64,000 nt of DNA from UBA6107 sp964459385 (lineage in GTDB: Bacteria; Chloroflexota; Anaerolineae; Anaerolineales; Anaerolineaceae). The stretch is taken from the NCBI GenBank assembly GCA_964459385.1, contig CAYWLG010000011.1:32331-96330 (forward strand), given 5' to 3'. Under the pieces are notes generated by a model that saw only the letters and a list, made by a program, of their open reading frames with translations, ran no database searches and had not been told where the DNA came from. Of the stretch, positions 17,124-26,120 are shown piece after piece (the first letter of the stretch is position 1; each line of letters starts with the position of its first letter). The position numbers and the translations under genes are program-made.

Positions 17124-17975
17124 TCATTTGGAGAGAATGAAAGCGCCGATCATGCCCGGCCCGGCATGGACGGAGAGCCCAGGCGTGAATTCCACATAGA
17201 GAACATCCTCAGGAAGGTCGAGCTTTTCACGCAGGCGTGCTTCAAGAATTTTGAGCTCTTCCAAATTATTGATGTGGTAGAAACCAATACGCTCAATGGT
17301 CTTCCCTTCAGAGGCTTTGACCAACAGGTTGACCAGGCGTTCCATGGCAGCAGAGCGGGTGCGCACCTTTTCGATCATTTGCAAGATGCCGTCTTTCATG
17401 CTAAGGATGGGGCGGATATCCAAGACACTGGCCATTGTCGCGACGAATTTTCCTACACGGCCGCCCATGGCCAGATATTTTAATGTAGAGAACGAGGCAT
17501 ACGTATAAAGGCGTGGAATGAGGCTTTCAGCGGCCTTGACGGCCTCTTCATGGCTGGCCCCGCCTGCTACGGCTTCTGCAGCGGCGAGAGCGATCATCCC
17601 CTGTCCGATGGTCATAAAGCAGGAGTCGATCACCGAGATCTTGCGATCAGGGAATTCGCGCGCGGCCAGGAGGGCCGATTCATAGGTGCTGCTCACTTTG
17701 GAGCTGACACATACGCAAATGATGGATTCAGCCCCGGCGGCAAAGGCTTCTGAAAAAGCCACGTTGAAAGAAGCCGGTGAGGGGGCGGCAGTGGTGGGCA
17801 GTTTGCCCGAAGCATCGATCTTTTCGAAGAGCAGTTTATCGTCAATGTCAACGTTCGTGGTATAGGAGTCACTGCCAAATTGAATAGTGATGGGTACCAG
17901 ACGAATCGCGTATTTTTCTGACAGGGCAGGCGAAAGACTTGAATCACTATCGGTGATGATTTTAATTTTTGCCAT
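17124..17975 (-). CDS. DegV-family fatty-acid-binding protein
   Basis: The 283-residue protein begins with IITDSDSSLSPAL, the DSxxDL-like DegV signature. VSSKVSSTYESAL and the FTPGLSVHAGPGMIG C-terminal segment are typical of the family. DegV/FakB proteins bind a fatty acid and present it to the FakA kinase; no fakA-like gene is present in this window. The substrate class is from family knowledge; the chain specificity is unknown. Confidence 0.9.
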   Translation of the reverse strand: MAKIKIITDSDSSLSPALSEKYAIRLVPITIQFGSDSYTTNVDIDDKLLFEKIDASGKLPTTAAPSPASFNVAFSEAFAAGAESIICVCVSSKVSSTYESALLAAREFPDRKISVIDSCFMTIGQGMIALAAAEAVAGGASHEEAVKAAESLIPRLYTYASFSTLKYLAMGGRVGKFVATMASVLDIRPILSMKDGILQMIEKVRTRSAAMERLVNLLVKASEGKTIERIGFYHINNLEELKILEARLREKLDLPEDVLYVEFTPGLSVHAGPGMIGAFILSK

Positions 17976-17995
17976 AATAACCTCGAAAAAGATTG

Positions 17996-18430
17996 TCAGG
18001 GATTTTTTTGCAGATATGGGTTGAAGAGTCGGGCCCCGCTGGCGGTGAACTCTTGGATTCTGCTGGTCACAAAAGTGTGTTCATTGGCGATGGCAATGGC
18101 TAAGTTAAGGGCATCCACGGTAGAGTAGGCCAGGTTGAGCGCCTGAAAACGTGCCGTGATCTCGCCCAGTTTTAAGGTGACATTCACATCGATTTCGCTG
18201 ATGCGGCCGGCAAAACGTACCAACAGATCGTTGACCACCCACTCATCCAATTCTTTGCGCAGTTTGGACGACTGCACCTGGTCGATGGTGTTTTTGATCT
18301 CGGCCAGGGTGACCACGGAGAGATACATCATCTCTTCAGGCTGCGAGTCTACCCAACCCACCAGGGTGGCATCCGGGGAGGCAGAGACCAGGTCGGAGAT
18401 GATCTGGGTGTCAAGCAGGTAGGTTGTCAT
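17996..18430 (-). CDS. VapC-like PIN-domain toxin
   Basis: The 144-residue protein has the PIN arrangement of acidic residues: YLLDTQIISDLV at the N-terminus (first Asp), TLAEIKNTI (Glu) and STVDALNLAIAIANEHTFVTSR (Asp near the C-terminus). VapC toxins are Mg-dependent RNases that cleave tRNA or rRNA. The gene starts inside the stop of the antitoxin gene (four-base overlap), the usual order of antitoxin then toxin. Confidence 0.9.
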   Translation of the reverse strand: MTTYLLDTQIISDLVSASPDATLVGWVDSQPEEMMYLSVVTLAEIKNTIDQVQSSKLRKELDEWVVNDLLVRFAGRISEIDVNVTLKLGEITARFQALNLAYSTVDALNLAIAIANEHTFVTSRIQEFTASGARLFNPYLQKNP

Positions 18431-18675
18431 GAGCGGCCCGATTTACGAGTGCGGATGGAGTTTTCGCTGAGATTCAACCCCTGCAAGGGCGAGTGCTGGA
18501 AGAACTCAGAGAGATTGGAACGCGATTTCTGTAATTTTTGATAATCGGAATACGAAAGCACCACAGCTACTTCTTCGCCGCGACGGGTAATGATCTGCGC
18601 CCCTAATTTGAGGGCTCGATTCACCACCTCACTGAGCTTATTCTTGGCATCTTGAAACTGCCAGTGTTCGAACAT
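18427..18675 (-). CDS. Phd/YefM-family antitoxin
   Basis: The 82-residue protein has the DNA-binding N-terminal half of the Phd/YefM family (WQFQDAKNKLSEVVNRAL, then ITRRGEEVAVVLSYSDYQKL). A short C-terminal tail would bind and neutralise the PIN toxin. It probably represses its own operon through the palindrome just upstream. Confidence 0.9.
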   Translation of the reverse strand: MFEHWQFQDAKNKLSEVVNRALKLGAQIITRRGEEVAVVLSYSDYQKLQKSRSNLSEFFQHSPLQGLNLSENSIRTRKSGRS

Positions 18676-18680
18676 GTTTT

Positions 18681-18709
18681 ACTCCTGTCTAGACTGTCTA
18701 GATTGGAGT
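18681..18709 (-). promoter_or_regulatory. Toxin-antitoxin operator overlapping the ribosome site
   Basis: A 29-base dyad has outer arms ACTCC (18681-18685) and GGAGT (18705-18709) and two inner TCTAGA hexamers (18688-18693 and 18697-18702) separated by CTG. The inner unit is also a direct repeat, TGTCTAGA. On the minus strand the outer GGAGT serves as the antitoxin Shine-Dalgarno, so bound protein would cover the translation start region. This fits Phd-family autoregulation. Confidence 0.75.
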
Positions 18710-18788
18710 ATAGCGATAAAAGGGAGATAAGTCAATCGTACTTAAGTCATACTTTTGAAAAAAGTAAAGCTGCAGAAAATGGTTCGTT

Positions 18789-19508
18789 TTATGAATCGGC
18801 AGAATTTAACCTAACTCTGATCTCTTCGTAGTGCTCCCAGTTGTGTTCGAGTAGCCGGCGTAGGGTGCGGTATGCAGTCCAGGTGGTCTGGCCGTGGATT
18901 ACCTGGCGGGTAATTTCATCGTTGCTGAAAGCCAGCAGCCTTTCAGAGAGGAGTTGCCAGTAATCGATGAGAGCAGCAAAGAGGAGGGGGTTCCCGCTGT
19001 TGATCTCTTTGAATGTTTTTTGAATCGCCTTCTCTGGGCCGATTTGTTGCCTCAGATAATCATATTCAGCCCCGGCGCTGTGCTCGAGAACGTGAAAGAT
19101 CGAGCGGTGACCATTGGCTGGTTCTTCATACAATTGCTCTGGCGAGAGTGGTTGGACCAGCGCGAGCAGACGATCGTGCAGGGCACTCAAACGGGCAACA
19201 TAGCGATTAAAATCGGGGCGGGAAAGGGGTTGAAAATCCGGCGCAAACCCACAGGCCGGGTTGCCCTCGCCAATCCAGGAAGTGCCGATGACATGTGCTT
19301 CTATCCGTGTGGTGAAAGGTGCGGAGGCTGTATAGGGTTCCCCGCTGCTTTGCAGGAATTTCAGGTAGGATTGGATTCCGCCCGCTGTGTTGGCGAGCGC
19401 CTCGTCTGTGGTGGCGCCGCGGATGACACAGCCTAGCAAGTCCAGCACATGTATCATCGTCTTTTTGTGTTGGGGCCCTGATTCAAGATAAAGCGCGTAT
19501 TCGGTCAT
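18789..19508 (-). CDS. DinB-superfamily protein with HicB-like N-terminal domain
   Basis: The 239-residue protein has an N-terminal segment similar to the HicB/antitoxin-like ferredoxin fold (MTEYALYLESGPQHKKTMIHV, then GCVIRGATTDEALANTAGGI). A DinB-type four-helix bundle follows (FHVLEHSAGAEYDYLRQQ, then LLEHNWEHYEEI), whose histidines would bind a metal. DinB-fold proteins include thiol-dependent transferases; the reaction here is unknown. Confidence 0.75.
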   Translation of the reverse strand: MTEYALYLESGPQHKKTMIHVLDLLGCVIRGATTDEALANTAGGIQSYLKFLQSSGEPYTASAPFTTRIEAHVIGTSWIGEGNPACGFAPDFQPLSRPDFNRYVARLSALHDRLLALVQPLSPEQLYEEPANGHRSIFHVLEHSAGAEYDYLRQQIGPEKAIQKTFKEINSGNPLLFAALIDYWQLLSERLLAFSNDEITRQVIHGQTTWTAYRTLRRLLEHNWEHYEEIRVRLNSADS

Positions 19509-19592
19509 GTTCTCTCCAAAATAATTAGATAATAACAGTCTGAATTATTGTATAATGATTTCAAACACTTTTCAACCAATAAGAGGCGAATG

Positions 19593-19979
19593 ATGAAACC
19601 CCTGTTTACCAAAGTGGATATCGTATCTTATCCTGTCAGCGATTGGCAGCGGGCCAAGAAATTCTATGGCGAGACCCTGGGCCTGCCTGTGGCCGAGTTT
19701 TACGGCGATGAGGTGGGTTGGATGGAATTCGGGCCAAAAGAGGGCACTCATCTGTCCATCAGCTTGTGGTCTGGAGATGAACCGATGCCGGCTCGAACGG
19801 GTGGCGGGGCGATCGTGGTCTTTATGGTCGAAGATGCCGACGAAACGGCAAAGGAATTGCGTGCGCGGGGTGTAAAGTGCAATCCCCCTGAAACGATTCC
19901 CGGCATGGTGAGGTATGCCAGTTTCTTCGACCCTGACGGCAACGAACTGCAAATCGCCAGTTCAGCCCCTGAAGCTTGA
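19593..19979 (+). CDS. VOC-family (glyoxalase/dioxygenase-like) protein
   Basis: The 128-residue protein shows a paired beta-alpha-beta VOC fold: KVDIVSYPVSDWQRAKKFYGETLGLP at the start and ARGVKCNPPETIPG with FFDPDGNELQI at the end. Metal-binding Glu/His positions are partly present (ELQI). The substrate is unknown. Two adjacent ATGs (19590, 19593) are possible; the second has better spacing to AGAGG. Confidence 0.8.
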   Translation: MKPLFTKVDIVSYPVSDWQRAKKFYGETLGLPVAEFYGDEVGWMEFGPKEGTHLSISLWSGDEPMPARTGGGAIVVFMVEDADETAKELRARGVKCNPPETIPGMVRYASFFDPDGNELQIASSAPEA

Positions 19980-20036
19980 GCGGCGAGAAACTCAAATATA
20001 TTCATGGCCCGTTAATAAATGAAGTGAGGAAATAAA

Positions 20037-20420
20037 ATGGCAAGAGTGTTAGGTGTTGGCGGTCTATTCTTTAAATCGCCTGACCCGGCCAGGCTGCAAG
20101 CCTGGTATGCGCAGTGGCTGGGGGTTGAAGCGCAGAATGAGCAGGGCATGTCTTTCGCGATATTCGCACCTGCGCAAATGCCTGAAAGCGGCTACACGGT
20201 CTGGAGTGCATTTGATTCCAAAACGGACTATTTTGCTCCCTCAGGCAAGGAATTTATGTTCAACCTGGTGGTTGATGACCTGGAAGGTGCTCTTGGGCAG
20301 GTGGAGGCCGGAGGCGCTAAAAGAATCGGTGATATAGAGAAAAGTGAGTATGGCGATTTTGGCTGGTTCATTGACCCGGATGGCAATAAAGTTGAACTTT
20401 GGCAGCCACCTAAATCGTGA
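20037..20420 (+). CDS. VOC-family protein
   Basis: The 127-residue protein begins MARVLGVGGLFFKSPDPARLQAWYAQWLG and ends WFIDPDGNKVELWQPP, a single-domain VOC protein. The C-terminal E in KVELW is the usual metal ligand. It follows another VOC gene by 57 bases with its own GAGGA site; the two sequences are not close copies. It could be a glyoxalase-type or antibiotic-resistance-type enzyme. The substrate is not predictable. Confidence 0.8.
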   Translation: MARVLGVGGLFFKSPDPARLQAWYAQWLGVEAQNEQGMSFAIFAPAQMPESGYTVWSAFDSKTDYFAPSGKEFMFNLVVDDLEGALGQVEAGGAKRIGDIEKSEYGDFGWFIDPDGNKVELWQPPKS

Positions 20421-20476
20421 GAAACTGAACCCAGCACTGTTTCTTTTGTTGATTGAGAAAAAATTATTCTGTCATA

Positions 20477-20505
20477 AAAAGGTCTCTGTAACCAGAGACC
20501 TTTTA
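20477..20505 (+). terminator. Intrinsic terminator after the VOC genes
   Basis: AAAAGGTCTCT (20477-20487) and AGAGACCTTTT (20494-20504) make an eleven-pair stem with a GTAACC loop. The T's at the end of the stem supply the tract. Confidence 0.88.
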
Positions 20506-20587
20506 GGTTCAAAAAACAGGGTTCTTTCCCCTTTTTATGAGGTTAAAGCCTATATAATAACCCTATACTAACGATCAGGCAGGAAGA

Positions 20588-21382
20588 ATGAAGAAAAACG
20601 CATTTGCCATCAAAATTACGGGCATCCTCATGGCCGCCCTGGGAGGTGGGCTGTTGTTGTTGGCCGTATTTACCGGCGGCAAATTCAACGTGGCTTTACC
20701 CCTGATCTTTTTTATGCTGGCCGGGGTATTCTTTATCGGTGGTTTTTCTTTTTCTCCCCAATGGCGTTTTGGTTCTTTACTGATGGTACCGGCAGCCCTC
20801 TTTTGTGCCTTTGGATTGATTTTCTTACTTAACATCCTTACCGGTGATTGGACCGCCTGGGCCTATGCCTGGCTCCTGTTGTTGGCAGCAGTCGGCGTTG
20901 GGCTGCTGGTTTCTGGGAAAATGAAACCTCAACACAGGGTGGTTGATCTGGTGGGTTGGTGTCTCGCATTGGGCGGGTTGACCTTTTTTGGCATTTTTGG
21001 TGTGATCACCGGTGGCCTGGTCATTCAGATCATTGCTCCGCTTCTGCTGGTTGCGGCGGGCCTTTCACTGCGCTGGCTGCGCATTGAAAGTGTATTTAAA
21101 GACCCGACCGCTTACAGCGATAATGAGAATATCACGCCTGTTACAGAAACTGGAAATGCTGAGCACGATGGAACAATAGAGCCTTTAATCGAACCCTTGA
21201 GCAGCCGGGAGCTTGAAGTGTTGGGGCTGATCGAGCAGGGGCTCACCAATCAACAGATCGCAGAAGCGCTCTCGGTAGCCCCCAGCACGGTGAAAACTCA
21301 TATCAATAACTTGTATGCCAAGCTGGGTGTACAAACACGGGTGCAGGCCATCAACCGCGCCAAGATACTCCATTTGTTTTAA
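20588..21382 (+). CDS. Membrane-bound LuxR-type transcriptional regulator
   Basis: The 264-residue protein has about six hydrophobic helices in its first 175 residues. A cytoplasmic linker and a C-terminal GerE/LuxR helix-turn-helix follow (LSSRELEVLGLIEQGLTNQQIAEAL, then STVKTHINNLYAKLGV). There is no receiver domain. The signal is presumably sensed in or across the membrane. The design resembles small one-component membrane regulators; the target genes are not evident, although two SDR genes follow. Confidence 0.85.
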   Translation: MKKNAFAIKITGILMAALGGGLLLLAVFTGGKFNVALPLIFFMLAGVFFIGGFSFSPQWRFGSLLMVPAALFCAFGLIFLLNILTGDWTAWAYAWLLLLAAVGVGLLVSGKMKPQHRVVDLVGWCLALGGLTFFGIFGVITGGLVIQIIAPLLLVAAGLSLRWLRIESVFKDPTAYSDNENITPVTETGNAEHDGTIEPLIEPLSSRELEVLGLIEQGLTNQQIAEALSVAPSTVKTHINNLYAKLGVQTRVQAINRAKILHLF

Positions 21383-21504
21383 ATTTCACTTCGACTAAAA
21401 ATCCACCCCCCTCTCCACCCCCCTTTTCCACCTTTTGGCCGATGAAGCCAAAGTTGAGAAAGGGTAAATATGTGCTGCATTAAATTATTTTTGTGAGGGA
21501 AGAC

Positions 21505-22392
21505 ATGGAAGCAACATTATCTGGAAAAACGTATGTGATCAGCGGCTTTACTTCTGGCATAGGCCTGGCCACTGCCGAACGTTTGGCTGCCGCGGGCGCC
21601 GACCTGATCGGGATTGGTCGTTCGGAAGAGCGCTGCAAGGCGGCTGGAATGCGCCTGCAGCACATTAATAACGCCATTCAAGTGAAGTGGGTGCTGGCCG
21701 ATTTGAGCAGTCAGTCTGATGTGCGCCGGGCTGCTGCTGAGGCAGGCAACATTCTTAAGGAGCAGCACAAAAACGGACTGGATGGGCTGGTGAACGTAGC
21801 CGGTGTTTTTGAATACTGGATGCGCCTGAGCCCGGATGGCATCGAGACACAATGGGCGGTGAATCATCTGGCCGCTTTTTTGCTCACGCACGAGCTGATG
21901 CCCTGGTTGAAAGCAGCGGAAGAAGCAAAGGTGGTGACGGTTAGCTCAGATTCACACTATTTCGGCCACATCCAGTGGCCTGACCCGCAGCGCATTCGTC
22001 ATTACAATGGGCTGGCCGCTTACGGTGATACCAAACTGGCCAATGTGCTTTTCAGCGCCGAGTTCAACCGGCGGGAAGGGGAATGGTCAAGCCTGCGCGC
22101 TTTTGCGGTGGATCCTGGCCTGGTGAAAACCGAGATCGGCTTCAAGAACACTCCTGCGCTGGCGCGATGGGTGTGGAATTTGCGCCGTGCGGGTGGCACC
22201 TCCGCTGCGGTACCGGCGCAGTGCATCTATCACTTATTGGTGACTCCCCGACAACTGCTCTCGAAGGAAGTTTACTGGAAGGATAGCCGTCCAAAACAGG
22301 AAAGCAAACGGGCAAAAAGCCTGGAAGAGGCGCTGCGTTTATGGAATTACTCTGAAAAACTATGTGGAATTGAAAGTGAAGGAATGCAATGA
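21505..22392 (+). CDS. Short-chain dehydrogenase/reductase (retinol dehydrogenase-like)
   Basis: The 295-residue product has a Rossmann glycine motif (SGFTSGIGLATAE) and the catalytic YxxxK in AAYGDTKLANV. NVAGVFEYW supplies the Asn motif. The overall pattern resembles the retinol/protochlorophyllide branch of classical SDRs. The ATG at 21505 is chosen for the GTGAGGGA ribosome site just ahead; an in-frame GTG lies 12 bases upstream. Its end overlaps the start of a second SDR by four bases. Confidence 0.88.
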   Translation: MEATLSGKTYVISGFTSGIGLATAERLAAAGADLIGIGRSEERCKAAGMRLQHINNAIQVKWVLADLSSQSDVRRAAAEAGNILKEQHKNGLDGLVNVAGVFEYWMRLSPDGIETQWAVNHLAAFLLTHELMPWLKAAEEAKVVTVSSDSHYFGHIQWPDPQRIRHYNGLAAYGDTKLANVLFSAEFNRREGEWSSLRAFAVDPGLVKTEIGFKNTPALARWVWNLRRAGGTSAAVPAQCIYHLLVTPRQLLSKEVYWKDSRPKQESKRAKSLEEALRLWNYSEKLCGIESEGMQ

Positions 22393-23216
22393 ACACGGAT
22401 ATGAACAATACAAAGTGGGTACTGATCTCAGGGGCGAGCGGAGATTTGGGCAAAGCATTTGCCATCGAGTGTGCCAGACGCGGTTGGAACTTGTTCCTTA
22501 CCGATCTGCATGGTGAAGCATTAAGTCGGATTGGAGAAGGGATGCGCCACAGTTATGGCGTCGAGGTGATCACTCATGCCTGCGATCTGACCAACTCGGT
22601 TGAGAGAGCAGAATTGCTGGCCAGCGCGAGCCGTCAGGAACAGGGCTTCGACATGCTCATCAATGTGGCCGGGGTAGATTTTGAAGGCCGCTTCTCTGAA
22701 CAAAAGGTGGGGCAGATCGAAACCATGGTGCGCCTGAACGTGGAATCAACGCTGGCGATCACGCACGGCATGCTGCCTTTACGGGCTGTCGGGCGGCGTT
22801 TGAACATCATCAATGTGGTCAGCCTGGCCGCGTTTTACCCGATGCCGATCAAGGCGACCTATGCGGCCTCCAAGCGTTTTTTGCTCGATTTTTCACTGGC
22901 ATTGGGCGAAGAGTTGCGCGACCAGAATGTGCAGATCACGGCACTGTGCCCGGCCGGGATGCCGACGCGCCAGGAATGCGTGGATGCCATCGAGGCACAG
23001 GGGTGGATGGGCCAACTCACCACGGTGGACGTGGGCCGAGTCGCAGCCTTGACGGTGGAACAGGCACTCAAAGGACGGTCTGTGGTCATCCCGGGACGGA
23101 TCAATCAGTTTATGCAGTTTGCCGGCAGCCTGGTGCCGCGAAGGGTGCTGGTGCGGCTGCTTTACCAGCGCTGGGGATCCGTGCGCAGCCTGCGCCAGGC
23201 AGAAGGCACACTCTAG
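22389..23216 (+). CDS. Short-chain dehydrogenase/reductase
   Basis: The 275-residue product carries GASGDLGKAFA (cofactor loop), NVAGVDFEG and YAASKRF (catalytic Tyr and Lys). It resembles the DltE/KR-like SDR group and has about 40 residues beyond the core that include a short hydrophobic end. Translational coupling to the preceding SDR (ATGA overlap) suggests a two-step oxidoreduction of a common lipid or alcohol substrate, which is inference. Confidence 0.87.
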   Translation: MNTDMNNTKWVLISGASGDLGKAFAIECARRGWNLFLTDLHGEALSRIGEGMRHSYGVEVITHACDLTNSVERAELLASASRQEQGFDMLINVAGVDFEGRFSEQKVGQIETMVRLNVESTLAITHGMLPLRAVGRRLNIINVVSLAAFYPMPIKATYAASKRFLLDFSLALGEELRDQNVQITALCPAGMPTRQECVDAIEAQGWMGQLTTVDVGRVAALTVEQALKGRSVVIPGRINQFMQFAGSLVPRRVLVRLLYQRWGSVRSLRQAEGTL

Positions 23217-23304
23217 GGAAAGAAAATTGCCCTTGCATTCAATTTGCCTTTTGCATGAATTAAGCGATAATGAACCATTCTTTAGTTACAGAAAGCGCTA
23301 AAAA

Positions 23305-23919
23305 ATGGCTGAGACATGGTGGAAGGGATTGATCTTGGGGTTTTCGATTGCCGCGCCGTTGGGCCCGATCGGACTCCTGTGCATCAAGCGGACGCTGGAA
23401 GGCGGACGATGGCACGGGCTGTTGAGTGGGCTGGGCGCGGCGAGCGCGGACGCGTTCTATGGCAGCCTGGCCGCCTTTGGGCTGGCTGCCTTGCTGCAGC
23501 ATTACACCTGGATTCAAACCTGGACGCAGATCTTAGGCGGTTTGTTCATTGTTTATCTGGGCTTGCGTTTTGCACTGGCCAAGGAAACGGCGAAAGAAGC
23601 GAATGAAGGAAAATCGCCCAGCAGCCTTGGCAAAGTTTGGGTAACAACCTTTTTGCTCACCCTTTCAAACCCTGTGACGATCTTCGCTTTTTTGGGCATG
23701 TTCGCCGGGGCAGGTGTGCAAAGTACGAGCGGCGCCATCTGGCTGGTACTGGGCATCTTTTCTGGCTCAATGTTATGGTGGCTGGTATTGGCACAAATTA
23801 CCCATTGGTTGGGTAAGCGCATGAGCCCAAAAGTGCTGTTATGGGTCAACCGGGTAGCCGGTCTGGCACTGATCGGCTTTGGAATCTGGTCGCTTGTCAG
23901 TGCTGTGATCGCCATGTAA
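23305..23919 (+). CDS. LysE/RhtB-family amino-acid exporter
   Basis: The 204-residue protein has about six hydrophobic helices and the LysE start pattern GFSIAAPLGPIGLLCIKRTLEGGRWHGLLSGLGAASADAFYG. TLSNPVTIFAFLGMF matches the second conserved half. The family exports amino acids or their analogues by proton exchange. Substrate is unknown. Confidence 0.88.
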   Translation: MAETWWKGLILGFSIAAPLGPIGLLCIKRTLEGGRWHGLLSGLGAASADAFYGSLAAFGLAALLQHYTWIQTWTQILGGLFIVYLGLRFALAKETAKEANEGKSPSSLGKVWVTTFLLTLSNPVTIFAFLGMFAGAGVQSTSGAIWLVLGIFSGSMLWWLVLAQITHWLGKRMSPKVLLWVNRVAGLALIGFGIWSLVSAVIAM

Positions 23920-24032
23920 AACATCAAGACTGCACAATATCGGAATTATGGTGACTATTTTCTATCAGAATGATTGATGAAACTGAATCAGCTACTTCCC
24001 CAACTGGATGCTCGATGAAATAAAATTAGCAA

Positions 24033-24069
24033 AACCCGGCAAACCATATTATGTTTGCCGGGTTATTTT
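24033..24069 (+). terminator. Terminator between lysE-like and gntR-like genes
   Basis: AACCCGGCAAA (24033-24043) pairs with TTTGCCGGGTT (24054-24064), followed by ATTTTT. It lies between convergent genes. Confidence 0.9.
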
Positions 24070-24446
24070 TATAGGTTCTTCTTGTAACTGTCTCTTACCA
24101 ACTGGATCACCTCGGTTTCGCTCAACCCCAGCGACTTGTAATAGGCAATGTCCTTTTCCATCTTCTCACGTGCCAATGACATTTGTTTATCGGCGAGTTG
24201 AGCCTTTTGTAGCGGCGCGACAAAACATCCTTTGCCTGCCATCGTGTAAATGAAACCGGAGTGCTCCAATTCCTCCCAGGCGCGTTTGACGGTGATGACG
24301 CTGATGCGCAACTCTTTGGCAACCGTGCGGATGGGCGGCAGAACGGTATCGGAAGGAAGCTCCCCTTTGATGATCTGCGCGCAGATCTGATCGTAGATTT
24401 GCTGATAAATGGGGTCGTCAGAGAGGTTGGAGAGGACGATATTCAT
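24069..24446 (-). CDS. GntR-family (YtrA type) transcriptional regulator
   Basis: The 125-residue protein has the winged helix of the GntR family (IYQQIYDQICAQIIKGELPSDTVLPPIRTVAKELRISVITVKRAWEEL) and only a short helical tail, the YtrA subfamily pattern. Such regulators usually sit with an ABC transporter and repress it. Here the gene is last in the operon with an ATPase and a permease, six bases after the permease. A palindrome in front of the ATPase gene is its likely site. Confidence 0.9.
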   Translation of the reverse strand: MNIVLSNLSDDPIYQQIYDQICAQIIKGELPSDTVLPPIRTVAKELRISVITVKRAWEELEHSGFIYTMAGKGCFVAPLQKAQLADKQMSLAREKMEKDIAYYKSLGLSETEVIQLVRDSYKKNL

Positions 24447-24452
24447 ATCCGG

Positions 24453-25106
24453 TTACAGATCTACCTTTTCGAAATTTTGCACCGAGCGCTGATAGGTAAA
24501 CCAAAGCGTGAGCGCATAAAAAACGATGCCAAAGACCAACACGATCAACTGCGCAGGTGCATCCGCCGGGAGGGTATTATCCAGAGAGCTTTTAAGTGGT
24601 GGCACCAATTGTACCAGCGCTTCAAAGGCCGCTCCATAGAGAAATACCACAATGCCGCTGATTAGAAAAGGAATTCCCAGTTTGTTTGGGTTACGGTATA
24701 CGGCCGGCACAAATATTATATTGAATAAAGCAAACATGATTAGTACGGAGCCAAAGAGAGCATAATTGGCTTCGATACCGGCCGTGTTGCCCATCGGCAG
24801 GGGGTTGATGCGCACCCCGATGACGGCAAATGGGATAGAGAGAGCGACCTGCAGCAGCTCAATGAGAGTAACCATCGTAAGGCGAGATTTGACCACGTCC
24901 CGTTTGCGCACCGGCAAGGAAACCGTGGCCAGAATATCTTTGTTCTCGCGGCCAGTCATAAAGATCAAGAAGATGCCCAGCAGGGTGTAAACAAAGGCTG
25001 CATGATAAATGTAGGAGGGGACCAGCAGCAGGGCAGAGAGTAGCAAGAAAAAATACACCGTTGGGTGCATGGTCAGTTTGAACTCTTTATAGAGAAGAGC
25101 TTTCAT
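24453..25106 (-). CDS. ABC-2 type transporter permease
   Basis: The 217-residue protein has about six membrane helices, consistent with a single ABC-2 permease domain (for example YFFLLLSALLLVPSYIYHAAFVYTLLGIFLIFM). It would pair with the ATPase encoded just upstream; the two genes overlap by four bases. Substrate could be a peptide or cell-wall-active compound as in other YtrA-linked exporters, which is inference. Confidence 0.83.
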   Translation of the reverse strand: MKALLYKEFKLTMHPTVYFFLLLSALLLVPSYIYHAAFVYTLLGIFLIFMTGRENKDILATVSLPVRKRDVVKSRLTMVTLIELLQVALSIPFAVIGVRINPLPMGNTAGIEANYALFGSVLIMFALFNIIFVPAVYRNPNKLGIPFLISGIVVFLYGAAFEALVQLVPPLKSSLDNTLPADAPAQLIVLVFGIVFYALTLWFTYQRSVQNFEKVDL

Positions 25107-25954
25107 TTTGTTTCGTCCTTTTCAATGTGAATCATGATCGATTCGAGGTCAGCGGGAGCGACCACAAGACCCTCTGGACTGGAAAATTCTGCCGTGTGGG
25201 CCAGGGCGGTAAAACCAAAGGCATTGGTCTTGATGCCGATCAATTGGCGACTGAGTTCAGCAGTGAGTTGTTCTTTGCCGCCTTTGACGACGCGGTACGA
25301 ATTGACAAAGTCATCTTTGGCAGTACTGGCCAGGATGCGGCCGTCTTTGATGTAGGTGATGAAATCGGCACATTTCTCAAGGTCGGACGTGATCTGTGTG
25401 GAGAAAAGGATGCTGCGCTCGCTATTCTCGATTAACTCCTGAAAAAGCTCGAGCAGATCATCACGCGAAACGGGGTCGAGACCACTGGTAGGCTCATCCA
25501 GAATGAGCAGTTGTGCATTGTGGGAGAGGGCCAACGCCAGGGCAAATTTCACCTTCATACCCTCTGAAAGCTGTGAGATTTTCTTCTCCGGGTCCAGGTC
25601 AAAGCGCTTGAGGTAGCCCTGGTAGGTCTCTTCATCCCAGCCGGAGTAAAAACGGCGGGTGACATCGCTGATGGTCTTCAGTTTGTGTTGTGGGTAGTAA
25701 TTGATGCCGCCGAGCACAAGACCGATCTTTTGCTTGCACTCGAATTCACGTGTGGCAAAATCCATGCCCAGCACATGCACGCGACCACTATCGGCATGGA
25801 CGAGATTTAAAATGGATTTGAGGGTGGTGGTCTTGCCGGCGCCGTTGCGTCCGATGAAGCCCATGATGTACCCCGGCTCCAACGAGAAGGAAACATCTTT
25901 CAGAACAAATTTGGGGTAGTGCTTATTCAAACCTTCAACCGTGAGTATGTTCAT
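25103..25954 (-). CDS. ABC transporter ATP-binding protein
   Basis: The 283-residue ATPase has Walker A GRNGAGKTTT, the ABC signature LSEGMKVK, Walker B LLILDEPTSGLD and a switch-like QIT segment. About 70 C-terminal residues extend past the nucleotide domain. It is the first gene of the operon with the ABC-2 permease and GntR regulator. Confidence 0.92.
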   Translation of the reverse strand: MNILTVEGLNKHYPKFVLKDVSFSLEPGYIMGFIGRNGAGKTTTLKSILNLVHADSGRVHVLGMDFATREFECKQKIGLVLGGINYYPQHKLKTISDVTRRFYSGWDEETYQGYLKRFDLDPEKKISQLSEGMKVKFALALALSHNAQLLILDEPTSGLDPVSRDDLLELFQELIENSERSILFSTQITSDLEKCADFITYIKDGRILASTAKDDFVNSYRVVKGGKEQLTAELSRQLIGIKTNAFGFTALAHTAEFSSPEGLVVAPADLESIMIHIEKDETK

Positions 25955-25972
25955 TACAATTTCCTTTACAAC

Positions 25973-25991
25973 TGTATATATCGTATATACA
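25973..25991 (-). promoter_or_regulatory. Palindromic operator for the GntR/YtrA regulator
   Basis: TGTATATATCGTATATACA is an inverted repeat with eight-base arms around TCG. It lies 18 bases upstream of the ABC ATPase start, where a repressor would block the promoter. GT and AC ends match the general GntR site pattern. Confidence 0.7.
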
Positions 25992-26120
25992 CAATATAAC
26001 GCAAATGAACACGGCTGTCAAGAGGGTTGATAAAATGCACAGTTGTTTCTCGTGCAGGCACACAACGGCCTTCGCGCAGATGTAAAAATGCCAAAATATG
26101 AGAGGGGGAGGCTGTCTAAA

